NCBI GenBank assembly: GCA_029258655.1
Contig: JARHYD010000151.1
Location: 1-37,443, forward strand
Length of the DNA: 37,443 bases
From: Mailhella sp.
GTDB lineage: Bacteria > Desulfobacterota > Desulfovibrionia > Desulfovibrionales > Desulfovibrionaceae
Direction of reading: 5' to 3'
Part shown: piece after piece, positions 30,401-37,443 of the stretch
Layout: every line of letters begins with the position of its first letter
How positions within the stretch are numbered: position 1 is the first letter of the stretch
Notes under the pieces: generated by a model
What the model saw: only the letters and a program-made list of their open reading frames with translations
Database searches by the model: none
What the model was told of the DNA's origin: nothing
Made by a program: the position numbers and the translations under genes

Positions 30401-33214
30401 AGACAATAATTTTTCCTTAGGCATTTGTGTATAACGATATTGCCCATTAGAATCTTTTATCAATGTTTTAACTCTATCAACATGATATAATTCCACATTT
30501 ACTTTTCCTAATGCAACTTTCTTTTCCATTGCATCAAGAGCTATAAGAGAAATTTTTGCTTTTTCACCTTTTGTTAAAAATTGTAAATTACTAGTTGTAG
30601 TATAACCAAGTACAGCTTTTAAAGGAGAAACAATTAAAGAACTATCAACTTTTACATTAGAACTACCAGAAGCATCATATATTTGTGCAGTTAAACGAAG
30701 TATAGCACTTTGATTTCCCCAAAACTGATTATCAATATTAATCTTCACTTTACCATTTTCATCTGTTTCATGCACACCTAAATCATGTTTTATTGATTTT
30801 TCTAATTTTGCTGCATCAAAAAAAGACCAATCATCATATCCTTTAAAATGGAAAGAAACAGGATTTGCACTAATAGATGCTTTTACGGTACTATTTATCG
30901 CAGGTGAGCCAAAAAGATTATTAGCTGTTATATTATATACTAAATCAACTATTTCATCTTTTGTGTACCATAATTTTTTAACACCTAAATTATTTTCAAT
31001 AGTTGCTTTAATTGTATCTGGTTTAAAATCAGACACATGAAATGTTTTATTAAGAATAACCTGTCCATCATCAGCTTGCTCTAAGAAAAATTCATACATA
31101 CCACTTTCGGCATTTATATCAAGTTGATAATCAATTTCTCCAAGTCCACCTGTTGTTAATTGAATTTTCTTTTTTGTTAAAATTTGTCCACGACTTGAAC
31201 GAATAACTGCATTTAAAGGCATTTTATTTACAAGCGTGTTATCAAAAGAATCTTGTTTTAACATAAAACCTAAATAGACTTTTTCACCGGGACGATAAAT
31301 ATCTCTTTGGCTAAATGCAAAGCCATATAATCCCGTATTGAACAACATTTTTCCTTGTGTATTAACTCTATTTTGCGGAAGTATTTCTGTATTATATAAT
31401 CCATACGGAATAAACGCTAAATCATCTCCATAAGACGCAACAAAAGCAACAACTTGTTTTTCATTAGTATATGAAGAAAAATCAGGCAAAGAAACCACAC
31501 CATTTTCATCAGATATTCCCGTATAAACAGCTATACCATTTTTTCCAATGGCTTCAAATTTAACACCTTTTAATGGCTTATTGGTTTTAAGAGAAACAAG
31601 ATACGCTGATGAATTTATATCATTATTATTACTTTTTAAAATTATTCCAATATCCGTTAACATAATAAAACGGGTATCCGAAACAATTTCACCGTCTTTT
31701 TTCTCTGCCATAACATTAAGATAAAAAATACCTTTATTTTTATCTTTAAGAAATTGACCTAAATCTAATGAAGAAAATTGTGCTTTTGAAGGATTTTCAT
31801 AATGTAAAGGTAATTCCCCTTTACTTACAATACTTGCTTGTGAAAAATCAAAATAACTATCCATTCTTGAATAAAATAAAGAAGGAACAAAAATATTTAA
31901 TAATTCAGGACGAATTTGTCTTACTTCATAAAGAATTTTATCTGCATTTCGTGCATAAAGAGAAATCTTTTTATCACCACTTAAAGAAAGCAAAGAACCT
32001 TGTTGCATAATTTTTATGCTTGTTCCAAGATTTTTTACTTTAGATAATATTTGTATATTATCATTTATTTGATAATTTTCAGGACCAGCTAACGGAGCTT
32101 TTATAGTAAGAAAAAGAGATCTCCCTTCTTCAATATCTTGTTCTGGACTAAAAATAATAAAACGACTTTTTTCTTTTGGAGCATTTACAAGTTTTAATTT
32201 AACAGTTTTTGCTACTTTTTTTACATCATTTGTTATTTCAGCCAATGACCACCAATCATAAGGTTCTTTTTTCATATCATTATCAGATAAAACCTTATTT
32301 CTTGGCAATAAAAGAGCGGATAAATTTTGTGCAACATCTTGAGGTACAACTGGCAAAGTAAATTCAAGGATAACAGTTTGCTTGCGAGACATATCTGCCA
32401 TTTCTTGCAAATCAGACTGACTACCAACAAATTTGAAAATTTCAGAACGAGGAGGAATTTTTGCAGTATATGAATAATTAGAAGTTATTTTTCCACCATA
32501 AATAGCCTGTACACCAGAAAAAAGTTGAATTTTTACATTTTCTTGTTTATTAGATACTTCCCCTACTGGAATAGAATACATATAATTTTTTGATCTATTA
32601 TCAAAATTACCTGTTAATTTTCCTATTGTTACATTTGTACTTTCTTTTGCATTGACAGAAAGACGAGAAAGCAAAGTTTCTGCTTTTACTGGATAGTTAA
32701 ACCGAATACTACCACTTATTACTTTTGTATTAATATTTTCAGGGTCAAATTTAAAATTACCTTCAAAATTTAATATTTTAAAAGGTTGTGTTTTAAATTG
32801 TACAGGTTTAGTAATCACCGTATATTTTGGTAACGATTCATTCCCAAATTTAACTGTAAATTGTGTATCAGCAGGCCAAGGTTTACTTGGATAAAATGTT
32901 AAAGAAAAATTATCATTCCAACGCCATGTACCTTCATATTTTGGGGTCATTTCTATTTGTTTTACAGAAGGTAAACGATCATTATTTGCTCTTCCACAAA
33001 TTTCAAAAGCTTGATCACCATATTTTTCTTTGCAAATATTCTTATCAATAGAAAAATAAAATTCCACAGGCATACTATCTTCAACAACAGGAGAAGATGA
33101 ATTATATACATAACGAATTAATTCTACTTGCGATTTTTGTTCTGCAAAAGCTTTTTGCTCAAAACAACATAAAAAGAGAAAAACAAATATCAAAAACTTT
33201 ACTAATCGCAACAT
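27491..33214 (-). CDS. Bacterial alpha-2-macroglobulin family protein, thioester motif lost
   Basis: The 1907-residue protein has a signal peptide (about 1-24, ending AFA before EQ) and a succession of MG beta domains. The A2M core has VFWSGIVDIDEKGKVI, RVFVLASS and SVMPQFVSPHDVFDVSV, followed by an alpha-helical thioester-type domain. At the thioester site, where active members have YPYGCxEQ, this protein has YPCSNE (C1433 to E1436), so the thioester Gln is missing. No lipobox is evident, so it should be a soluble or peripherally held periplasmic protein. A2Ms trap proteases, and their pairing with PBP1C suggests defence or wall-repair duty. The lack of a thioester recalls the YfaS type. Upstream promoter at 33256-33283. 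Confidence 0.92.
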   Translation of the reverse strand: MLRLVKFLIFVFLFLCCFEQKAFAEQKSQVELIRYVYNSSSPVVEDSMPVEFYFSIDKNICKEKYGDQAFEICGRANNDRLPSVKQIEMTPKYEGTWRWNDNFSLTFYPSKPWPADTQFTVKFGNESLPKYTVITKPVQFKTQPFKILNFEGNFKFDPENINTKVISGSIRFNYPVKAETLLSRLSVNAKESTNVTIGKLTGNFDNRSKNYMYSIPVGEVSNKQENVKIQLFSGVQAIYGGKITSNYSYTAKIPPRSEIFKFVGSQSDLQEMADMSRKQTVILEFTLPVVPQDVAQNLSALLLPRNKVLSDNDMKKEPYDWWSLAEITNDVKKVAKTVKLKLVNAPKEKSRFIIFSPEQDIEEGRSLFLTIKAPLAGPENYQINDNIQILSKVKNLGTSIKIMQQGSLLSLSGDKKISLYARNADKILYEVRQIRPELLNIFVPSLFYSRMDSYFDFSQASIVSKGELPLHYENPSKAQFSSLDLGQFLKDKNKGIFYLNVMAEKKDGEIVSDTRFIMLTDIGIILKSNNNDINSSAYLVSLKTNKPLKGVKFEAIGKNGIAVYTGISDENGVVSLPDFSSYTNEKQVVAFVASYGDDLAFIPYGLYNTEILPQNRVNTQGKMLFNTGLYGFAFSQRDIYRPGEKVYLGFMLKQDSFDNTLVNKMPLNAVIRSSRGQILTKKKIQLTTGGLGEIDYQLDINAESGMYEFFLEQADDGQVILNKTFHVSDFKPDTIKATIENNLGVKKLWYTKDEIVDLVYNITANNLFGSPAINSTVKASISANPVSFHFKGYDDWSFFDAAKLEKSIKHDLGVHETDENGKVKINIDNQFWGNQSAILRLTAQIYDASGSSNVKVDSSLIVSPLKAVLGYTTTSNLQFLTKGEKAKISLIALDAMEKKVALGKVNVELYHVDRVKTLIKDSNGQYRYTQMPKEKLLSKEEITLADSIQDFDLTTDNIGEKVLVFKDNEERVLQRITYNVVGDSQVQFDTYNKANLQAYLDKKEYKEGDSIKVAMKLPYEGAGLITIEREKVYTQKWFTADKGDSVEEIEIPKGLEGKAYINVLYFRNIEDEDIFTEPCVSVVLPFTADISKRKLAVDVKIGDGSENFIAKPGKDFSVTVTSKERAKAIVYAVDEGILQLTQYNAPKPLYELLLDRALEVHTYQYLELLMPEFTLVQKHLAKFGGGFRLENAMAKAMDSASNPFKVKDHKPAVFWSGIVDIDEKGKVINIPVPDTFNGNLRVFVLASSESAVNMVEKDVLCQSDVIIQSVMPQFVSPHDVFDVSVFLTDMRKDKSNPNVKLVAEFPQTFELLSEKIQDITLDSKKQNIVHYKVKVKDINEGLGEQHIKFILIDDNLPEHIIMPAAISVRPASSRYTTVQIGQLEKVGNEYQANITLSRNLYPQFAEISTTISALPLPYVHSLLLRMENAFYPCSNEIVAKAMVKLLVFDNTEFAPIGNEFTKENMKKALVETIEMLSRRVTNNDSLYYRYNGYGSLSLYEQVFIADFLTMAKESGIGVPDYLFHNTLNNLEQKLSRLPNSLEEARVFAYGAYVLTRNGIITSSIMANLSTYLMDNHQGWEKDIVASLMAGSMKLMMQDELAEKLISSYMPNTLKAWKYSYEFDGLAERAMYLTLLVNTFPEKLNQEKAQSLLQDMNTLFAKPHSLITDSFAARAMILYSKKATNKNANYHIAFVDTANNALQKGIEKVKNSTLLAEMIKDEHTIANLSSSVKFTASIPAYYQITTIGYDKDRKEVADQRINISREFRDVDGYEIKDFHLGDEVVVVIKAQSRVGDIDNVIITDILPAGFEFMPLKQNTAMYIRTNQGKSNQDVLQEEWDMNVDFATAQEDRLILFANLSEQESVFRYKVRVANKGEFVLPDLTAEQVTDPLVYGSDDTAKQKKINVQ

Positions 33215-33255
33215 ATAAAAACCCCATATTAATATTTTATTAAATATAGCTAGTT

Positions 33256-33283
33256 TTTATAAGCTATGCAAGTTAATTAACAA
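33256..33283 (-). promoter_or_regulatory. Possible promoter of the A2M gene
   Basis: On the minus strand TTGTTA (33283-33278) and TATAAA (33261-33256) are 16 bp apart and 42 bp upstream of the A2M start. The rest of 33284-33530 is AT-rich. Confidence 0.4.
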
Positions 33284-33382
33284 TATAAAAATGAACAAAT
33301 ACAAATAACTATATTTAGTTTCATGCATTATTTATAAAGATTTTTCAAAGTATTTTCTTATTGCTAACATAATATGATAATG

Positions 33383-33507
33383 TATTTCTTTTAAAAACAC
33401 ACTCTAATATGAAAATTTATAATATTACCCTATTTATAACTTATTATAATTATTTATAAAATATTTTATTATTGATAATTATAAATTATTTAAAAACACA
33501 GCTTATT
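33383..33507. repeat. Two decayed repeat-family ends
   Basis: TTTAAAAACACACTC-TA (33385-33402) and TTTAAAAACACAGCTTA (33491-33507) resemble the right end of the intergenic element, in the same orientation about 105 bp apart. No left ends are seen. The 33215-33530 stretch between the A2M gene and the ABC ATPase otherwise holds nothing I recognise besides the promoter. Confidence 0.35.
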
Positions 33508-33530
33508 TTATCAACTAACTAAATTTATTA

Positions 33531-34472
33531 TTACACACAAATACAGCGTACTGACCTTGTATCACTTATTTTTCGTAATGATTGTTGCTTATTACATTTT
33601 TCTTGCTTATATGGACAACGATCCATAAATGCACAAGATACTCTTTCTGCACTAGGTTTTGGAACTGTTCCCATAATAACATTTAATCGTTGTGGATTAT
33701 CATATAAACTAGGTAAACATGATAATAATGCTTTAGAATAAGGATGAATAGGATTCTGAAAAAATTCTTTTGCATTGGCAAGTTCCACTAATTCTCCAGC
33801 ATACATTACTCCAATAGTATCTGCTAACTCACTCACAACACCTAAATCATGGGTAATAAAAAGCATTGCCATATTATTTTGCTTTACCAGTTTTTTCAAT
33901 AATAGTAATATTTGCCCTTGAATGGTTACATCAAGAGCTGTTGTTGGTTCATCAGCAATAAGAAGTTGAGGAGAGCAAGCAAGAGCCATAGCAATCATTA
34001 CACGCTGTCGCATTCCCCCAGAAAGTTGATGAGGATAATCTTTTATTCTTTCCTTAGCAATACCAACTTGTTCAAATAATATTTCACATTTTTCAATAGC
34101 TTGTTTTTTTGATACCTTTAAATGGTATCGCAAAACTTCAATTACTTGATCTCCTACACGAAAAACAGGATTTAAACTTGTCATTGGTTCTTGAAAAATC
34201 ATTGCAATTTCTTTGCCACGAATAGAATATAATTCTTTATCATTAGCAATTAACATATTTTTATCAAGAAATTGAAAAGTTTTTGCTTGAAAACGTGCTT
34301 GTTCTGGTAAAAGTTTTAATAAAGAAAGAGCTGTCATACTTTTACCACTACCAGACTCCCCCACAAGACAAAAAATTTTTCCTTTTTCTAAATTAAAACT
34401 TACATCATGGACAACATAATTTTTGCCAAATAAAACAGAAAGTTCATTAATTGTATATAGTATATTATTCAT
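33531..34472 (-). CDS. Peptide/nickel-type ABC transporter ATPase (DppD/OppD family)
   Basis: The 313-residue ATPase has Walker A GESGSGKSMT, Q-loop MIFQEPMTSLNPV, signature LSGGMRQRVMIAMAL, Walker B LLIADEPTTALD and switch FITHDLGVV. The C-terminal oligopeptide extension has the conserved cysteines SCAFMDRCPYKQEKC and a further Cys near the end (RCICV). These mark the D-type subunit of dipeptide/oligopeptide importers. The extension usually follows 'P-GCxFxxRCp'; here Ser replaces Gly before the first Cys. No permease, binding protein or F-type ATPase is adjacent. It overlaps the sensor kinase gene by 4 bp (ATGA), so it is co-expressed with it, which is an unusual partnership. Confidence 0.93.
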   Translation of the reverse strand: MNNILYTINELSVLFGKNYVVHDVSFNLEKGKIFCLVGESGSGKSMTALSLLKLLPEQARFQAKTFQFLDKNMLIANDKELYSIRGKEIAMIFQEPMTSLNPVFRVGDQVIEVLRYHLKVSKKQAIEKCEILFEQVGIAKERIKDYPHQLSGGMRQRVMIAMALACSPQLLIADEPTTALDVTIQGQILLLLKKLVKQNNMAMLFITHDLGVVSELADTIGVMYAGELVELANAKEFFQNPIHPYSKALLSCLPSLYDNPQRLNVIMGTVPKPSAERVSCAFMDRCPYKQEKCNKQQSLRKISDTRSVRCICV

Positions 34473-36808
34473 CGTATTATTGGTAAACGTATGCTAATGG
34501 TTGTTTGATTATTATTGCGATGAGCAGTAATTGTACCCTGATGATCCGTTATAACAGAATGGACAATGGCTAATCCAAGCCCTGTACCTGTTGCTTTTTT
34601 AGAATAATAAGGCTCAAAAATACGTGCAAGCTCTTCTTCATCTACCTCTTTTCCATTATCAGTAATATCAATAGCAAGTAATGGTTCTTCCACCCCTACA
34701 AGATAAACATGAACCAAAACTTTTCCTTCATAATCAGCTAACTTACTAGCTATTATTGCTTCCGCAGCATTTTGCAAAATATTATAAATAGCTCTATGCA
34801 TAGATTTTTTATCTAGCATAATATCTGGCAAGGTTGTGTCTGTTTGTAAAATCCATTCTATTCTTGAATGGCTTACTTTAAAAACTTCTAATAACTCTGA
34901 AAGTAAAGGTATAATATTTTCTTTTTTTAAATCAATACTAGGCATAACAGAAAAACTTGAAAAATCTGCAACCATTGATTGTATTCTATTAACCTCTTTT
35001 ATAATTAATGAAGTACATTGCTGAAAAATAGGATCATCAATTTTATTGGCAAATTTCCGTTCCATTCTTTCCACAGAAAGTTTAATTGGTGTTAAAGGGT
35101 TTTTAATTTCATGGGCAATACGTTTTGCCACCTCTTTCCATGCTGCAAGCCTTTGCTCTTGTGATAATTCTGTAATATCCTCAAGAACAATAATAAGATT
35201 TCCATGTAAAAGATTTTCATCATAAATAACATAACCAGAATTATTTACACCAACAGAAACATCTTGCATAAAATTCCTTAATGGAACGGCTTGCATATAA
35301 ACTTTTAAATATTGTCCTTTATGAATAACTTCAACTTCTTTTGTCCATGTTTTATTAGGATTTTTATTGATTTCTTCATACATTTCATCAATAATACTAG
35401 AATATTTTACCCCCAAAACAGCTCTAGCTGACAAACCCAATATACTTTCTGCTCGCATTTGTAAAATATCACAGGCAGCTTTATTCATAGTAATAAGTCT
35501 GCCATCTTCATTTAATGTAATAACCCCAGTAGTAATATGTTCCAAAATAGCTTCAATATATTGATTTCTTTCTGTTAAATTTTCATTTTTTGTTTCAATA
35601 AGCTTATTAAGCATTTTTAATTTTTCTTGGCTTGTATAAACTTCTTTTGCCATAGCATTAAAAGAGTCAACTAAATTTCCAAGTTCATCTTTTCCTTTAT
35701 CCTCTACTTGTGTTGTCCAATCACCTTCAGCTATTTTTTTTGTTCCTTTTGATAAGGCTAAAATAGGTTGAATAAGTTCACGTGAAAGCCTAAAAGCTAA
35801 CCACACAGACGCAAAAAGAACAATTAAACTCAATAGCCCCAATATCAAAGAAAAAGAAAATTTTAAAGGTTGTTTTAAATTCTTTAAAGCTTGATACTCT
35901 TCAAATCCATCAGAAATTTTTTCTAACTGATTAATAACACCTTTTCCTATAATTTCCGCACTAATAATAAAATAATCCTTATCCCCTTTTAACGGAATAG
36001 TTGTAATAACAAAATCTCCTTTATCATCTCCCCATAATAATGGCTCAAAACCATTTTTACTCGCATTTGCAAAATTAATAGACAAAGAAACTTGTTTCCA
36101 ACTAGCATTAAAAATAGGGTCAATATCCCATATTTGATAAGAAATGTAATTAGGATAAGTAACTGACACAATACCAAGTAAAACTAAGTTATTTTCTTTT
36201 TTATTCTTTTTTATCAAATTTTCCCATTTCTCAATATTTGTTTGGGATAATTTACTTCGCAATATTTCTGCATTTGCCTTTAATCGTAATGTTGCAGAAC
36301 TATAAAAACTTTGTCCCACATTTAAAGCTGCCTGCATAGAATTTTCTACTTGTGTTGTAAACCAATAATTAACACTTGTAGTTAAAATTTTATTTGTTGC
36401 CAAAAACATCAAAATAATTGGTAAAAATGTTACAGAAATAAAAGCTAAAACAAGACGTGTTCTAAGTCTTGCCCCAAAAACTTTTCTCTTTCGCTCTAAA
36501 ATTAAACGGATAACATTTCTTGCTACTAAAAAAAGCACTACAAGCATTAATATTGCATTAATATTTATTAATACAAAAAAAATCCACGAATCAGCACCAA
36601 AAGTATTTAACTGCCCCCATGTTACAAAAAAAACAACACTTGAAATAAAAATAATAAAAAAAAGCTCAAGCAAGCGTTTATTTTTTACATTTCCTACTTT
36701 AGCATTAAATTCATCAGAAAGAGAAACTTTTTCAAGAAAAGGTATTTCAGCCTCTTTTGCTTTTTCTTGTTGATTTATGGGAGGAGTTTTTTTTCTAAAA
36801 CCAAACAT
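34469..36808 (-). CDS. NtrY-like membrane sensor histidine kinase
   Basis: The 779-residue kinase has three N-terminal membrane helices (about 47-67, 76-98, 119-141), a periplasmic sensor region of about 170 residues, and a fourth helix (about 317-340). HAMP, a PAS domain (about 415-530), HisKA with the phospho-acceptor H566 (RIAHEIKNPLTPIK), and the HATPase domain (NILQNAAEAI, FEPYYSKKATGTGLGL) follow. This order is that of NtrY. The G1 box reads DNGKEV, where most kinases have DNGPGI. NtrY senses nitrogen, redox or envelope conditions in different bacteria; the signal here is unknown. The partner NtrX-like regulator is not in the window. It lies 19 bp after the DUF4390 gene and overlaps the ABC ATPase. 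Confidence 0.93.
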   Translation of the reverse strand: MFGFRKKTPPINQQEKAKEAEIPFLEKVSLSDEFNAKVGNVKNKRLLELFFIIFISSVVFFVTWGQLNTFGADSWIFFVLININAILMLVVLFLVARNVIRLILERKRKVFGARLRTRLVLAFISVTFLPIILMFLATNKILTTSVNYWFTTQVENSMQAALNVGQSFYSSATLRLKANAEILRSKLSQTNIEKWENLIKKNKKENNLVLLGIVSVTYPNYISYQIWDIDPIFNASWKQVSLSINFANASKNGFEPLLWGDDKGDFVITTIPLKGDKDYFIISAEIIGKGVINQLEKISDGFEEYQALKNLKQPLKFSFSLILGLLSLIVLFASVWLAFRLSRELIQPILALSKGTKKIAEGDWTTQVEDKGKDELGNLVDSFNAMAKEVYTSQEKLKMLNKLIETKNENLTERNQYIEAILEHITTGVITLNEDGRLITMNKAACDILQMRAESILGLSARAVLGVKYSSIIDEMYEEINKNPNKTWTKEVEVIHKGQYLKVYMQAVPLRNFMQDVSVGVNNSGYVIYDENLLHGNLIIVLEDITELSQEQRLAAWKEVAKRIAHEIKNPLTPIKLSVERMERKFANKIDDPIFQQCTSLIIKEVNRIQSMVADFSSFSVMPSIDLKKENIIPLLSELLEVFKVSHSRIEWILQTDTTLPDIMLDKKSMHRAIYNILQNAAEAIIASKLADYEGKVLVHVYLVGVEEPLLAIDITDNGKEVDEEELARIFEPYYSKKATGTGLGLAIVHSVITDHQGTITAHRNNNQTTISIRLPIIR

Positions 36809-36827
36809 ACAATCCTAACAAATAAAT

Positions 36828-37376
36828 TTATTTATATTTAAAATCATAAACTATTTCTAATGGTTGAATAATATTATCAGAATTAAAAAATAAATTATTT
36901 TTTATATAAGGTTGGTTAGAACTTTGACTAAGTTGAATTTTTGTTGTTAATGTATAATCATTATTTTTTATTAATTTTGTTGGAATAGAAATACTTATGT
37001 TTTTAATAATAACATCAAGTAAAAAATTTGCATCAATATTTCTTGCAATAGTTTGTGCTTCTTGCATAATTGTATACTGACGAGTTAAAGGATCATATCG
37101 TAAATAATATACTAATTCCAACTGTGAAATCAATTTTGAAGGTAATAATAACCGCTTTTCATAAACAAAGTTATTCACAGATAATTTAAGAATAATACCT
37201 TTTTTTAAAACTTTTTCTATTTGATTATCCTTTGGTTTATCTAAAACTAATTCCAAATTAATAGCATTATTAACTGGTTGTACACTTTGATACGTTAAAA
37301 TAAAACTATCAAAATCACTTGCAAATACAAAATTTGCATAAAAAAAGAATAAAAAAGACAATACCAAAGATTTCAT
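36828..37376 (-). CDS. DUF4390 periplasmic protein
   Basis: The 182-residue protein has a signal peptide (about 1-19, ending VFAS) and a mostly beta mature part with alternating hydrophobic residues, including LELVYYLRYDPLTRQYTI. A YxLRYDxLTRQY pattern and the neighbouring NtrY-like kinase are typical of DUF4390 proteins. The function of the family is unknown. Its position just upstream of the kinase, 19 bp apart, suggests a periplasmic accessory of that sensor. The start is ATG 37376. The family is assigned by pattern and context. Confidence 0.8.
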   Translation of the reverse strand: MKSLVLSFLFFFYANFVFASDFDSFILTYQSVQPVNNAINLELVLDKPKDNQIEKVLKKGIILKLSVNNFVYEKRLLLPSKLISQLELVYYLRYDPLTRQYTIMQEAQTIARNIDANFLLDVIIKNISISIPTKLIKNNDYTLTTKIQLSQSSNQPYIKNNLFFNSDNIIQPLEIVYDFKYK

Positions 37377-37443
37377 GCCGTTTTTTTGACATATTCAAAG
37401 AAAAAAAACAAGTAAAAAATAAAATTTATAAATTAATATTTTT

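Noticed and set aside
1-37443. CRISPR array, prophage or toxin-antitoxin system
   Set aside because: No regularly spaced direct repeats, no Cas, phage structural or integrase genes, and no recognisable toxin-antitoxin pair were seen on either strand.

Overview
The window is 37.4 kb of very AT-rich DNA, densely coding, from a Gram-negative bacterium with lipid A (LpxI), a periplasm, menaquinone-type quinones and an oxygen-sensitive ribonucleotide reductase. The fused IspDF, LpxI, the CdsZ-like zinc ribbon next to Nif3, and DUF4390 next to an NtrY-like kinase together suggest a low-GC Desulfovibrionales-type bacterium (Desulfobacterota, Lawsonia-like in composition). This placement is inference from gene content; no 16S gene is present.

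Layout. (1) Positions 1-5523: the tail of an IS1595-like transposase at the left edge, then a minus-strand cluster of Nif3, zinc ribbon, RNase P RNA (rnpB), ispDF, lpxI and an MFS transporter. ispDF starts only 7 nt after the RNase P RNA. (2) 5659-9378, plus strand: a DsbA/FrnE-like protein, an unknown 160-aa protein, a NagZ-like glycosidase and GalE. (3) 9379-10354: a roughly 1-kb non-coding scar with an inverted-repeat element and a decayed IS30-family transposase. (4) 10355-11924: a two-gene polar amino-acid ABC importer without its binding protein. (5) 12057-12256: two identical tRNA-Leu(GAG) genes. (6) 12325-17671: ubiE, DUF3781, a 59-aa gene behind an attenuator-like hairpin, PBP1A and gatB. 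(7) 18354-20690: a phosphoethanolamine-transferase-like enzyme fused to a GDPD-like domain, bordered by repeat elements. (8) 21057-24443: the anaerobic ribonucleotide reductase operon. (9) 24692-33214: pbpC and a giant alpha-2-macroglobulin, separated by a repeat element. (10) 33531-37376: an orphan peptide-type ABC ATPase, an NtrY-like sensor kinase and a DUF4390 protein.

The most interesting unit is the ribonucleotide reductase operon. A promoter drives a complete cobalamin riboswitch whose terminator, antiterminator and kissing loop can all be traced by eye. It controls a class III reductase whose glycyl-radical C-terminus is not part of NrdD. That segment is a separate 58-aa protein with its own ribosome binding site, between nrdD and nrdG. 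The expected logic is that B12 switches off the B12-independent, radical-based reductase, and that NrdG must install the radical on a small detachable subunit.

A family of TA-flanked inverted-repeat (MITE-like) elements occurs repeatedly between genes (9449-9964, 17842-18107, 18110-18255, 20840-20965, 27195-27464 and solo ends). No transposase that could mobilise it is visible in the window.
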